Source of the DNA: a virus
DNA: 32,748 nt
Direction: 5' to 3' (one strand)
IMG/VR virus record: IMGVR_UViG_3300032561_000080
Coordinates: 1 to 32,748 of that record
Shown one piece after another: positions 1-8,611 of this stretch. A program made the translations under genes and the position numbers. Below the pieces are notes generated by a model. It ran no database searches, was not told where the DNA came from, and saw only the letters and a list, made by a program, of their open reading frames with translations. The number at the start of each line of letters is the position of its first letter. The stretch's first letter is position 1.

Positions 1-2261
1 GGCGGCACTACTGGTGTAGTATCTGCTGGAGGCACTACTGGTGTAGTATCTGCTGGAGGCACTACTGGTGTAGTATCTGCTGGAGGCACTACTGGTGTAG
101 TATCTGCTGGAGCAGTATCACTTGGCGCTACATAAGGAGTGCCGTCAGAATTTACTGGATCGCCTGCGTTATTACTAAACCCAGAGGGGCTGTTTGAATC
201 TGCAAACGCGTCAACAGGAGCTGGTAGCGCGTTTCCTGATTCAGAAGTACCAGTTACAGTAACAGAGCTATCCGGTGTGTTTGCGGGCAATTCTGAAGCA
301 TTTGCGCTCGGTATAATTGCATTAAGCACCGCGCTAGCCGCATCCGCAATTGGATTAGAAGACGGAGCTTGCTGCGTAGCATTGTCTGCTGGGGTAATAT
401 TAGCTATTGGAGCTTGCAAAGCAGCAGTACTCGCTGAGCTATCAGGAGAAATTGTTGCAGTAGGAGCGGACTGTATCGGCCCATTTGACGCCGTTGTTGT
501 ATCGGGTACTAAGTTACCACTAGCAATCTGGTTTAAGTTGCTTAAGTCTGTGCTGAACTGACTTGCTGTATTTTGTAGCGCAGTCTGATCTGTTGTATAC
601 GTGCCCAGTTGAGTCTGCAACGCTGTATTACTATTTTGATACGCTGTTTGTAACGGCTGAATTGTATTTGTGTATAAATCGTTTACCGCAGTTGTACTAG
701 CTTGCGCAGTTTGCTGAGCCTGTGCTACCTGATTGTATAGGTCATTCAATTGACTACTTGCAGCAGTAAACGCAGAGTACTCACTGTTGTACTGCGGTAT
801 CATTCCGTTTAAAGTGTCTACAGCAGAATTAACACTAGAAGCGTAAGCCGGATTAGTTGGGTCACTATTGTACTGCGCGAGTGCAGTTTGATACTGCTGC
901 TGCACAGATTGAATCTGGTTATAAAAACTATTTATGCTATTTTGCTGATTTGTAAGGGTATTGTACTGAGACGTATACTGTGACTCTAAGTTGTTATACG
1001 CAGTTTGATCAGCTTGAGCCTGGTTATAAACCGGTGTATACTGGTTAGTAATTGCGTCGTTTAGCGCCGCTTGTGCTGCGCTTGCTTGTGTATATACACT
1101 GTTTAATGACGTAGTATCTGCGGCTAAAGCAGCATTTTGTTGCGCAATCGTTGGCTCTAAAGCAGAAGCTGAACTGCCGATTGTTTGTGCTTCTTGTTGC
1201 AGCTCTTGTGCCTGTGCTGAGTTTGCAGGATTGGTGTCCGCAACCGTAGTGGCATCTGGCGAAGACGAGGGGTTTATGTTTGAAAAAGGAGCTGATAAGC
1301 TGCTTAACCCAGCCTGAATTGTTGGGTTAATGGCGTTACCAATGTCTCCTGCTACAGCGCCTGCTGCGCCAGACAATGCTCCGGTTTCTGCGTTACCGCC
1401 TTTTATTGCGGCAGATAAGGCACCAGTACCAGCACTGCTAGCAATATTTGCGGCGGTTGTACCAACGTCTGGCGAAATTAATGACTTAGCCGCGCTCGAT
1501 AGCTGACCCAAACCACTACTGATTGCTGTATTTTCAAGTACTGTTACCGGATCTGCTCCGGCAGCAATTGACTTTGAAGCCCCAACCAAGGCTGAGGCCA
1601 TTGGAGTAGCTACTGCAGACGTCACGCCGTTTGCTGTTAATAGGTTTGTTACGTCGGCTATTGAGGCGCCAGTTAAACCACCCATTAAAGCGCCGGATAA
1701 AATGCCGGTTAACGGGTCCTTACCCGTCGCAACACTTTTAATTCCGCCTAATGCACCACCAGTCAATGCACCACTTCCTGCAGCGCTTAGCATTGACTGA
1801 ACCGCTGGCGACAGTGCGCTTGCACCAACTCCTTCAGCTGTTAGTCCGGTGCCTAACGCACCGCCTAAACCTGCAACACCGGTCATAGGAGCTACAGCAC
1901 CCGCTCCAGCACCTAAACCAATACTTGTAGCAGTTCCTGTTCCAGCGGTTGTACCAGCACCGCCAGCTAAAATGCTATCTGCCGCTGGCGTTAATGAGGC
2001 GCTTCCAGTTCCGGTTAAAGCCGAGCCTTCAGTTACGCCTAAATCTGCTGGGGTAGACGCAGCAAACACTTCTGGAGCCAAGTACGGCGCCGCAATAGCT
2101 AAAGCAGCTGTGCCCAAAGTGGCCCAACCACCGGGGATTGCTGTACGTACTGTATTGTCTAACTGGGCACCAACGCTACCAATCTGTTGAACAACCTTAG
2201 ACAACCCAACAGAGTTGCTAAGATTAGTTAGCTGGTTTTCTGCCCAATTAAGAATGCCCAT
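1..2261 (-). CDS. Large Ala/Gly-rich putative internal virion (ejection) protein, partial
   Basis: An open frame starts at the ATG at 2261 (MGILNWAENQL) and runs off the left edge after about 753 codons, so the C-terminus is missing. The ATG overlaps the stop of the preceding gene by one base (TAATG), indicating translational coupling. Residues about 40-300 are rich in Ala, Gly, Ser and Thr with many small-residue hydrophobic stretches (for example GALTGGALGG and ILSGALMGGLTG) that could form glycine-zipper membrane helices. Residues about 350-560 are rich in Gln, Asn, Tyr and Ala and look like a long helical/coiled region. The last visible part is Pro/Thr-rich and ends in four copies of ADTTPVVPP. 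Size, composition and position at the end of the tail genes fit an ejection or internal core protein. That role is inference; no catalytic domain is visible. Confidence 0.7.
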   Translation of the reverse strand, partial: MGILNWAENQLTNLSNSVGLSKVVQQIGSVGAQLDNTVRTAIPGGWATLGTAALAIAAPYLAPEVFAASTPADLGVTEGSALTGTGSASLTPAADSILAGGAGTTAGTGTATSIGLGAGAGAVAPMTGVAGLGGALGTGLTAEGVGASALSPAVQSMLSAAGSGALTGGALGGIKSVATGKDPLTGILSGALMGGLTGASIADVTNLLTANGVTSAVATPMASALVGASKSIAAGADPVTVLENTAISSGLGQLSSAAKSLISPDVGTTAANIASSAGTGALSAAIKGGNAETGALSGAAGAVAGDIGNAINPTIQAGLSSLSAPFSNINPSSSPDATTVADTNPANSAQAQELQQEAQTIGSSASALEPTIAQQNAALAADTTSLNSVYTQASAAQAALNDAITNQYTPVYNQAQADQTAYNNLESQYTSQYNTLTNQQNSINSFYNQIQSVQQQYQTALAQYNSDPTNPAYASSVNSAVDTLNGMIPQYNSEYSAFTAASSQLNDLYNQVAQAQQTAQASTTAVNDLYTNTIQPLQTAYQNSNTALQTQLGTYTTDQTALQNTASQFSTDLSNLNQIASGNLVPDTTTASNGPIQSAPTATISPDSSASTAALQAPIANITPADNATQQAPSSNPIADAASAVLNAIIPSANASELPANTPDSSVTVTGTSESGNALPAPVDAFADSNSPSGFSNNAGDPVNSDGTPYVAPSDTAPADTTPVVPPADTTPVVPPADTTPVVPPADTTPVVP
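4..111 (-). repeat. Four perfect tandem copies of a 27-bp unit
   Basis: Units at 4-30, 31-57, 58-84 and 85-111 are identical at the DNA level and encode the nonapeptide ADTTPVVPP in the minus-strand gene. A run of identical copies right at the end of the window is where short-read assemblies often stop or collapse, so the true copy number may be higher. Confidence 0.95.
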
Positions 2262-2623
2262 TATACTTTAGCCATCCAAGTAAATTTAGGCAGGTTAGAT
2301 TTCTCCACCTTCCAACCAACTCGCTTCATTAAAGCTAAGAGTTGTTGGTTAGTGGTGTCGCCATAAACCGTATCGACTTCTGAGTCTTTTAGTTTTTGTA
2401 AAAAACCTTTTAACGACTTTGCCAAAGTAATTGGGCTGTCAACAGTAGACATGTGTAACATAGCACGTTTGTCGCCCAAACGAGTAATTAGCAAAATCGA
2501 ATTGTTTTCTTGAACCATTACGGTATGACCACTTTGCACCTGAGCAAGCACAGACTGCAAAACCTGTTGAGGGTTTGCTCCTTGGCTTTGTGCTTCTTGG
2601 GTTATGATCTGCGATGGGGTCAT
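2261..2623 (-). CDS. Small conserved-looking phage protein, possible GNAT-like fold
   Basis: 120 aa, first gene of the leftmost transcription unit, with a promoter-like element 20 bases upstream. The N-terminus (MTPSQIITQEAQSQGANPQQ) is helical. A central part alternates short hydrophobic strands (HTVMVQE, SILLITR, AMLHMST) and is followed by a helix and a C-terminal strand. This pattern, with a closing GWKVEK-type segment, recalls small GNAT-like proteins found beside internal virion genes in podoviruses, but no acetyl-CoA-binding motif is evident, so the enzyme function is unproven. It is translationally coupled to the large downstream gene (TAATG overlap at 2261). No strong Shine-Dalgarno is seen; the nearest candidate is TGGAT. 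Confidence 0.75.
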   Translation of the reverse strand: MTPSQIITQEAQSQGANPQQVLQSVLAQVQSGHTVMVQENNSILLITRLGDKRAMLHMSTVDSPITLAKSLKGFLQKLKDSEVDTVYGDTTNQQLLALMKRVGWKVEKSNLPKFTWMAKV

Positions 2624-2642
2624 TTTATATCCAGTATGCTTC

Positions 2643-2679
2643 TATATACACTAATACGCATTTTTTGCGCTTTTTGCCC
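2643..2679 (-). promoter_or_regulatory. Phage promoter P1 (GGGCA-N15-GCGTATTAGT)
   Basis: Core GCGTATTAGT occupies 2659-2650 on the minus strand, GGGCA lies at 2679-2675, and the invariant TA is at 2644-2643. It faces the 120-aa gene at 2623, giving an inferred 20-nt leader. It is one of eight near-identical sites in the window. Confidence 0.75.
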
Positions 2680-2683
2680 CAGT

Positions 2684-2953
2684 TTAGTGGGATTTGCCGT
2701 TGATTATTAGCGATACTTCTTTTGCCCAATCTTGCCAAGAACCAAATCCTTCAGAGCTTGGAACTGGAAAGGCTGAAAACGTAAAGGTACTAGCAATTAC
2801 ATCCGCAGTATCCCTCCAATTTTCTTCGGGATTGTACGGGATATTAAGCTGACCGTAGTAAATTATAAAGTTACCGTTCCAGTCTTCCCAGCTAGATTGC
2901 TCTGGTAGAAATGGAAAGAACTGCTGGTTATTCTTATTGACATAAATTGTCAT
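2684..2953 (-). CDS. Small hypothetical virion-associated protein
   Basis: 89 aa, rich in aromatic residues (Trp, Phe, Tyr) with short beta-prone stretches such as GNFIIYYGQ, so probably a compact beta protein. Its ATG overlaps the stop of the gp10-like gene by four bases (ATGA at 2950-2953), so the two are almost certainly co-translated and it is the last gene of the tail unit. No family is recognised. It is probably a small tail or structural component, inferred from position only. Confidence 0.7.
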   Translation of the reverse strand: MTIYVNKNNQQFFPFLPEQSSWEDWNGNFIIYYGQLNIPYNPEENWRDTADVIASTFTFSAFPVPSSEGFGSWQDWAKEVSLIINGKSH

Positions 2954-5118
2954 GGACGCTCGTCGCCGTACTCTGCGGTAATCATTAAACGACCCATTTC
3001 AAAGTTACCGTCAATGGTGTTAGATTCAAACTTTAAGCGGATTAAACGTGCTTCAACACGTAGGTCAATCTTGTCAGTATCTGGATCAAAATAGTACGGC
3101 CCGTACACTTCCATGTCTGCATCGGTTCCATTAGCAAACTTACGACCCAATATAGTCATAGACATTGGTCCGGTTTGCAAGAAGTTTGGCTCTACACGAC
3201 GTAAGTGCATGCGGCGGTTAATGCCGACTAAAGCATCCTGACTTGGATTACCAGTTAACCAACTAATGTCGCTGGTTGTGATGCTAGAATACACCGCGGT
3301 TTCTGTGTTTAAGTTCACTTGGTTTTGGCCATACTCATGCTGCCAAATAGTGAAGCCACCAACTTGTTGGTAAACCAAAGAGCCCGGAGCCACTGTAATG
3401 GGGCTTTCTTCGTCAAACGAAACTAAAGTAACGCCCGGTGTGCCGATCGTGGTATTGTACGTAAACACCGCAGAAGTGACTTGGTACGTTGAGTTATAGT
3501 CTGCAGTTTTGTCAAATGTAAAGATAGTACCAGGTGTAAAGACAGAGCTAACGTCACCAGAGAAGTACATCTGGTTTGCTGTAGGCGCTGGTAAACTTGC
3601 TGGATGGGTAATTACAGTGTAAGCGCGGCTAAATGTTGGGGTATAATTCCAGTCAGCCCAAATAGGTGTTGGGAAAATCTCTGTGGTATATCCACAAGAG
3701 CGTTGTGCTCCAACTGCTTGACCAACGTCATACCATAGCTTATCTTTTACGTTGTAAATAACAGCGTCGGTGCATTCTGTCGCTGTACCGCGAGGATAAA
3801 AGAACCAAATCTCATTGTAGCGTGGTACCTTAGTGGCCCATACTTTTTGGCGTTGTGTGTAGTTGATGTTGTCGAACAAGTAGTTTACGTTCTTATCGTT
3901 AGCAAGCACTTGTACGCTACCGTTATAAGCATAGAAACGATCAACACCCATCCACCAATACACGCCATCCATCTCTACAATAGCGTTGGATGACATGATT
4001 GAGATTTGGCTAGAAATAATATCGTAGTTCCAAAACTGGTTTGTAGTCGTTGTAGCAGAAGCCGACGAGTTAAATGAAACCCGAATCAATGAGTCTGTCG
4101 CCCAAAACAAGCCAGCTGGTGAGTTAGTACCACCACGCATTGGCATGCCCTTAACAATTTTAGAAGACGACACGTTGTTTTGGTTGGCTAAAGGACCGTT
4201 CCAGTCGTAAAAGTTTTGTTGTGTATAGGTGCTGCTTACGTTGTTGTTTGCAATAAAGCCATGAGAGCCGTACACAAAAATAAATGGGTACAAAACGCAT
4301 ACGCCGCCGTCTACGCTAATAGGTGTGTACGTTGGGTTTTGGCCTTGAGAATCTGATAGCCCTGTAAAAGTCCAAGTATTGCCTGTGCTAGGCTGAACGT
4401 TACCAACTAAAACCTGCGATGGCACTCCGTTATCAATGTCAATTAAGTTGTATCCCGGATGGGCAAATAAAGACAACGCACCACCCGCTGGGCTAAACTG
4501 AGCGTCAAACTGCCAAGTAATACGGTACGGACCGCTTTGTGGGTCTTCTGTAAATACTGGGGTGTTGTTTAACCAAACGCTTGTAGGAGTACCACTAATT
4601 GCAGTTGTTACCGTGACAGTTGTGTACGACGCTGCATAAGTTGGTGTACCAGTTGTCACATAATTAACCGGAGTTGTTTGATTAAATATTACGTTTGTTC
4701 CGCTAGGGAAAGATGACACCACGTTACCAGGGACGGTAAAGGTTGTGGTGGTGGGTACTGAGTGCACAGTAAACTGCACAGTACCGGGTAAAATATTTGC
4801 TGTAAAGGGGCCAGAACCTACGCCGTAGTTAATGCCGCAAGTAAACACGTCTAACTCTTGGTAAGTGCCTGCAAAAATGTAGTTTACGCCGTTATATGGC
4901 TGTGACACCAAGCCACGATAAATACCAATGTTACTGGTAAACAATGTGCGATAGCCGCCAATCTTTTTAGGATCACCACGCTGAAAACGGCACCACACAC
5001 CGTCGGTGTATTGATCGTTTTGGAACTGAGTACCGTCGCGTTTAATCCCAGCCGGTATTGCTAGGCTGTAGATTGATGTATATTGCGAATTGTCTTGTTG
5101 CTGATTATCAGCCGCCAT
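2950..5118 (-). CDS. P22 gp10-like tail hub / packaged-DNA stabilisation protein
   Basis: 722 aa. The N-terminal part (IPAGIKRDGTQF at residues 21-32, then VWCRFQRGDPKKIGGYR) matches the pattern of phage stabilisation proteins of the P22 gp10 type, which plug the portal vertex and join the tail to the head. The rest is beta-rich with many short YNEIWFFYPRG-like strands, as expected for the beta-propeller-like body. P22 gp10 is about 470 aa, so this one carries roughly 250 extra residues. A Thr/Val-rich stretch at about 105-200 looks inserted. It is adjacent to the adaptor and accessory genes upstream and coupled to an 89-aa gene downstream. A GGTGGAACG ribosome-binding site precedes the ATG. 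Confidence 0.8.
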   Translation of the reverse strand: MAADNQQQDNSQYTSIYSLAIPAGIKRDGTQFQNDQYTDGVWCRFQRGDPKKIGGYRTLFTSNIGIYRGLVSQPYNGVNYIFAGTYQELDVFTCGINYGVGSGPFTANILPGTVQFTVHSVPTTTTFTVPGNVVSSFPSGTNVIFNQTTPVNYVTTGTPTYAASYTTVTVTTAISGTPTSVWLNNTPVFTEDPQSGPYRITWQFDAQFSPAGGALSLFAHPGYNLIDIDNGVPSQVLVGNVQPSTGNTWTFTGLSDSQGQNPTYTPISVDGGVCVLYPFIFVYGSHGFIANNNVSSTYTQQNFYDWNGPLANQNNVSSSKIVKGMPMRGGTNSPAGLFWATDSLIRVSFNSSASATTTTNQFWNYDIISSQISIMSSNAIVEMDGVYWWMGVDRFYAYNGSVQVLANDKNVNYLFDNINYTQRQKVWATKVPRYNEIWFFYPRGTATECTDAVIYNVKDKLWYDVGQAVGAQRSCGYTTEIFPTPIWADWNYTPTFSRAYTVITHPASLPAPTANQMYFSGDVSSVFTPGTIFTFDKTADYNSTYQVTSAVFTYNTTIGTPGVTLVSFDEESPITVAPGSLVYQQVGGFTIWQHEYGQNQVNLNTETAVYSSITTSDISWLTGNPSQDALVGINRRMHLRRVEPNFLQTGPMSMTILGRKFANGTDADMEVYGPYYFDPDTDKIDLRVEARLIRLKFESNTIDGNFEMGRLMITAEYGDERP

Positions 5119-6402
5119 TTAGAACGTTCCACCACTAATTAATTTTGCGTTTAGTTGTGCATTAACAGTAACTATCGGTGCACTTAAGTTGGTTGCGTTA
5201 ATGTCAATAATTTCAGTGCCGTTTGCTGCTAAGCCTAAAATACTGGTACCAGCCAAGTACATGCCAGTAGCGTTGTCGTTTAGGAAAGCATACGATGGAG
5301 CACCTGCGTTACCGTTAACTGCTTTAAACGTAGCAGAAGACGAAGAGTTAAGAATGTATAAAAACTCACCGTCACTGAGCAGCGTATAAGTATTGCCAGT
5401 TGCTAAGGCCAAAGGAGCTTGACTGCTTCCAGCGTTTTGGAAAGTAATGTCGTAGCCAGACTGATTGGTATTGTTTACAAATACGTACAGCTGAGTAATG
5501 GCAGGCAGAGTAACGGCTAAGTTAGCGGCTCTTGTGCCAGATTGCGCTACATAGGTTTGAATGATTGGTGCATTAGCTGTAAGGTTTAGTGTATTACCAA
5601 CGATAGCGTCAACGTCGTATGTTGCAGATGTAAACACCACATTGTTTGGCGTAACCCAGCCAACAGTAATAAACGATCCTGTACTAATGTCAAAGAATAT
5701 AAAGCCAGAATCACCGGGATTGGTAGTGATTGTGCTTGCGCCGTTAATTACCTGCGGAGACACTGGAGAGAAAATTAACGCACCAGTTCCGCTGTTTCTA
5801 AACGCAATAAACCAACCCCTTGAAAGGCTAGAAATATTTGGTAGGTTAATTGTTGCGTTACCACCAGTCCAGTTATATGTTGCAGCACGGCTTGCATCTG
5901 TTATGGTTGGTACAACAGACACATCAATAATGTTTTGAGTTGTTGCTAAGTACCCGTTAACAGTAGTTAAGCCTAATGGACTTGGGCCAATAAGCGATGT
6001 TGCGTTGGCTGTTGACGTGCCAGCACCAAAGGTTAAATTGTGCCAAGTTCCAGCGGTAGTGCTGTTATTTGTTAAGTAGTAATACTGTGAAATACCTGTT
6101 GCAATTGTTACGCCATTTGCGCCTAAATAATCAGTTACTAAAAACGAGTAAGAACCCAGGTTACGAAACAAGATGTCGGCACCAACAGTGCCTTGGGAAC
6201 CCTCTGGAAGGGCAATAGAAAAGCCCGAGCCAGTTGGCATAACGTCAATGATACGGGTAGCAGGAGTTTCACCAATGGTTTGGTTAACTGTCGACGGCCA
6301 AAATAGCGGAGTATTAGCGCTTAATGTTATCGCTGAATAAGAGACGTCTGTTGGTGTGACAACGGTGCCTGTAAAGGGAGAGGTATAAACTGGTGTACTC
6401 AT
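5119..6402 (-). CDS. Tail-fibre-like structural protein
   Basis: 427 aa, almost entirely short beta strands rich in Thr, Asn, Ser and Gly, with repeated motifs such as INLPNISSLSRGW and VTLPAITQLYVF that look like duplicated beta domains ending in a hydrophobic grip. The C-terminus holds GAPSYAFLNDNATGMYLAG followed by LGLAANGTEI, a motif common near the end of phage tail fibres and spikes, often just before a chaperone or trimerisation domain. No intramolecular chaperone follows here. It lies between the adaptor and gp10-like genes, so it may be a fibre anchored at the tail hub. A CAGGAACC ribosome-binding site precedes the start. Confidence 0.75.
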   Translation of the reverse strand: MSTPVYTSPFTGTVVTPTDVSYSAITLSANTPLFWPSTVNQTIGETPATRIIDVMPTGSGFSIALPEGSQGTVGADILFRNLGSYSFLVTDYLGANGVTIATGISQYYYLTNNSTTAGTWHNLTFGAGTSTANATSLIGPSPLGLTTVNGYLATTQNIIDVSVVPTITDASRAATYNWTGGNATINLPNISSLSRGWFIAFRNSGTGALIFSPVSPQVINGASTITTNPGDSGFIFFDISTGSFITVGWVTPNNVVFTSATYDVDAIVGNTLNLTANAPIIQTYVAQSGTRAANLAVTLPAITQLYVFVNNTNQSGYDITFQNAGSSQAPLALATGNTYTLLSDGEFLYILNSSSSATFKAVNGNAGAPSYAFLNDNATGMYLAGTSILGLAANGTEIIDINATNLSAPIVTVNAQLNAKLISGGTF

Positions 6403-6405
6403 TTA

Positions 6406-7020
6406 TTATGGTTCCTGAACCGAAGTGTTGCGATCCACACGACGTGAATTGTCTTCTTTCTTAAGCGCTGCAATTGCGTCAGTGTAGTATTTTTTCCACA
6501 TATCTAGCTTATCTAACGCTTTTAAATAGCCTTGTGCTTGTAATAAAGCACCGTAAAGCATTGCCTGTGGTGCAATAGCTGTCCATAGGTTTTGTTGATT
6601 AGACTCGTCCAAAGGCTGGATTTCGGCGTAGTAAATAATTTCTGCTGGATAGCTTTGGTCTGGTACGGGGGCAAAATTCCAGTTGTTGTAGTCATAGTCG
6701 GCGTAGTATATTGGCTGACCTGTTGAAGACTCAGATTGATACTGAGCTATGTAGTCCTGGCTGCGCAACAACACTGGTTGCCCATTGATTTTCATAGAAA
6801 CTGTTTTACGCCAACGAGCAGGCTTGTTCAGCACCGCCACATTAGATGTCAAATTGGTTTCTACCACAATAAGCTGCATGTAGGTTTTTAACTCAGCAGC
6901 GATTGAAGACTCTGCCAACGCAATTAAATTAGGAATCTGCGCAATAAAGTCTGCGTCATCACGCTCCATGTATTGCTGGATATTCAACACCAGCGAGTCG
7001 TATGTCATTATTACGCTCAT
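6406..7020 (-). CDS. Head-tail adaptor / tail tubular-A-like protein
   Basis: 204 aa, mostly alpha-helical at both ends. MTYDSLVLNIQQYMERDDADF, then IPNLIALAESSIAAELKT, KPARWRKTVSM and PIYYADYDYNNWNFAPVPD, matches the pattern of phage adaptor (tail tubular protein A-like) proteins that bind below the portal ring. The annotated ATG overlaps the upstream stop by four bases (7017-7020). A second in-frame ATG four codons in (MTYDSL) could be the real start. The gene sits between the 356-aa accessory factor and the fibre-like gene, as usual for a podovirus tail module. Confidence 0.75.
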   Translation of the reverse strand: MSVIMTYDSLVLNIQQYMERDDADFIAQIPNLIALAESSIAAELKTYMQLIVVETNLTSNVAVLNKPARWRKTVSMKINGQPVLLRSQDYIAQYQSESSTGQPIYYADYDYNNWNFAPVPDQSYPAEIIYYAEIQPLDESNQQNLWTAIAPQAMLYGALLQAQGYLKALDKLDMWKKYYTDAIAALKKEDNSRRVDRNTSVQEP

Positions 7021-8087
7021 CGTGTGTAGTAACTTATGTTAGGTTGGAAATAGATTGGTGACTTATCACGCTCTTCGTTAGATGCTTGCATGAACAACTT
7101 ATCGGCCTGTTGTTCTAAATACTGAATGCGGGCCATGTCAACGCTAGGGAGTTGCAGCGCCAATTTGTGTGATAGGCTAGCTTGTACGGAAGCAATCCAA
7201 CGATCTGGTACGTAGATTTGATTTGTCAACGAACCAACGTCTTCCATTTGCTTCTCAACAATTAACTGGAACATTTGGTACGGGTTGTTTGGTACTGGCC
7301 ACAGATACATTGAAGGTTCAATTGTGCGGTCGAACCAGTATTGCAAAGAACGTACAGATGGGAATTGTTTGTTTGGAAGATTCCAGTAATCGTCACGATT
7401 TAGACGTGCGAGCGGAATAACTTGTTGGCTAGTTGAAAACACAACTTGGCGTACTGAATAGTGAGACGCTACGGTCTCACGCAAGCGCCAGTAAAGATGT
7501 GGCTCAGTGGTAGAGATGTTGTAGTATTGCCACTGATAGTCTGTCATTGTGATTTCTGGGAACTGTTCTTTTAAGAACCAGTTAATGCCGTCATCACTGT
7601 ATTCAAACGCTAGGTTATATGTTTGTGTTGAGTTTGGTGCGTAGCAGTTCCAACCAACATAGTACACGCTCTGTGATTGCTGATACGTAGAGCCAAAATA
7701 GTTCTCGTATCCTAAAGTAGAAGCTGGGGTAGAGAGGGTTGGGCTTAAATCAAACGCCGCTGGAGACTCTGGATTGTCTGCAGGAAGGTATTCGGACGCT
7801 TGAATGTTCTGAATGTATACCCAGTTTGCTTCACGCACGTCAATAGTAGTCTTTGGCAGGACTAACTGTTGCTGCTGCGTAAGAGCACCATACAGCTGGT
7901 TTTCTAACAGCCAAAGATTAACGCCCAGGTTAGATAGGTTTTGTAGGTTGTAAAACAGCGCTTGCTTAGCAGCACCAACATACTCAGGCGTCATCTCTTC
8001 TGCTGTCTTACCAGCATCACGAAATGCATAGGAAATTAACTGGTCAACATTGATTGTTGTTTGGCCAGTGGTGTTGCTATAAGCCAT
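7017..8087 (-). CDS. Tail accessory factor (P22 gp4-like head-completion protein family, probable)
   Basis: 356 aa. The N-terminus (VDQLISYAFRDAGKTAEEMTPE, then AKQALFYNLQNLSNLGVNLW) and later LARLNRDDYWNLPNK and EPSMYLWPVPN are typical of podovirus tail accessory proteins placed after the portal. A central stretch at about 130-220 (YYVGWNCYAP, LAFEYSDDGINWF, HLYWRLRET) looks like an inserted beta-sandwich domain. The start follows the 116-aa gene by three bases, with an AGAAAGAAG ribosome-binding site inside that gene's end. The assignment to gp4 rather than another connector protein is uncertain. Confidence 0.7.
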   Translation of the reverse strand: MAYSNTTGQTTINVDQLISYAFRDAGKTAEEMTPEYVGAAKQALFYNLQNLSNLGVNLWLLENQLYGALTQQQQLVLPKTTIDVREANWVYIQNIQASEYLPADNPESPAAFDLSPTLSTPASTLGYENYFGSTYQQSQSVYYVGWNCYAPNSTQTYNLAFEYSDDGINWFLKEQFPEITMTDYQWQYYNISTTEPHLYWRLRETVASHYSVRQVVFSTSQQVIPLARLNRDDYWNLPNKQFPSVRSLQYWFDRTIEPSMYLWPVPNNPYQMFQLIVEKQMEDVGSLTNQIYVPDRWIASVQASLSHKLALQLPSVDMARIQYLEQQADKLFMQASNEERDKSPIYFQPNISYYTR

Positions 8088-8090
8088 GGA

Positions 8091-8441
8091 TTACTTCTTT
8101 CTTCTTACAGAACCACCACGTTTTTTCTTTGGAGCATCATCCCAGGATTCAGCATCTGTTTTAGCTTTATTAGCGCGCTCTACAATATCGCTTACACCTA
8201 ATTTTTTATTGCCCCAATCAGATTCAATAGATTTATCTCGGGCGTACCCACCAATTGGGTTATTGGCTTTTGTAGCTAATTGTGTAAATGCGTAATCATC
8301 TGATGTTTTTGATGAGTCTCTTGCAGCATTACCCGATGTATCAGGAAGCGCATGCCCCCCACCAGCCATTTTTTTAACTTTACCACCAGCTTCATAATGA
8401 TTGCCCTCAGCTTTCATTTTGGTGTTTTGTTTGAATGTCAT
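8091..8441 (-). CDS. Basic Gly-Gly-motif protein (short)
   Basis: 116 aa, strongly basic at the C-terminus (KKKRGGSVRRKK). The N-terminal YEAGGKVKKMAGGG is almost the same as [15 protein letters not shown] in the 268-aa protein two genes upstream, so the two share a short module. The centre is hydrophilic and helix-prone. No enzymatic motif is seen. A GGAAGG ribosome-binding site lies just upstream, overlapping the end of the 55-aa gene. A DNA-binding or capsid-interior minor protein would fit the charge, but this is inference. Confidence 0.7.
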   Translation of the reverse strand: MTFKQNTKMKAEGNHYEAGGKVKKMAGGGHALPDTSGNAARDSSKTSDDYAFTQLATKANNPIGGYARDKSIESDWGNKKLGVSDIVERANKAKTDAESWDDAPKKKRGGSVRRKK

Positions 8442-8443
8442 TT

Positions 8444-8611
8444 TTACCTTCCGCGGCCGGCGGCTCGCTTAGTTACTTTATTGGGTAGTTTGTTGCTGGC
8501 TGGACCAGCTTTGATAAACTCCTTGGCAACCTTTTTGGGGATGCCAAGGGTTGATTTGCCAGCAGCTGCGGCGTACATAGCGCCTTGTTGAGCTTTTGAC
8601 TTAATAGGCAT
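8444..8611 (-). CDS. 55-aa basic phage protein (KSKAQQ family-like)
   Basis: The frame reads [20 protein letters not shown], continues through [13 protein letters not shown], and ends RAAGRGR. It begins at the ATG at 8611, which overlaps the upstream stop by one base (TAATG), and ends two bases before the next ATG. Small basic proteins beginning KSKAQQ..MYA and containing IP..VAKEF are recurrent in phage structural regions, so this is very likely real despite its size. Function is unknown; a nucleic-acid-contacting virion or packaging accessory role is a guess from its charge. Confidence 0.8.
   Translation of the reverse strand: MPIKSKAQQGAMYAAAAGKSTLGIPKKVAKEFIKAGPASNKLPNKVTKRAAGRGR

Noticed and set aside
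1849-2190. Ala/Pro-rich plus-strand open frames near the left edge (also 139-561).
   Set aside because: They are antisense to the long minus-strand virion gene, whose frame is open for over 750 codons and begins with a coupled start.
2650-2659. TAATACG on the plus strand of each repeated element resembles the start of the T7 promoter (TAATACGACTCACTATAG).
   Set aside because: Similarity stops after TAATACG, no TATAGGG follows in that direction, and every gene runs the other way. On the minus strand the element has an upstream box at -35 distance, which fits a sigma-type promoter better.
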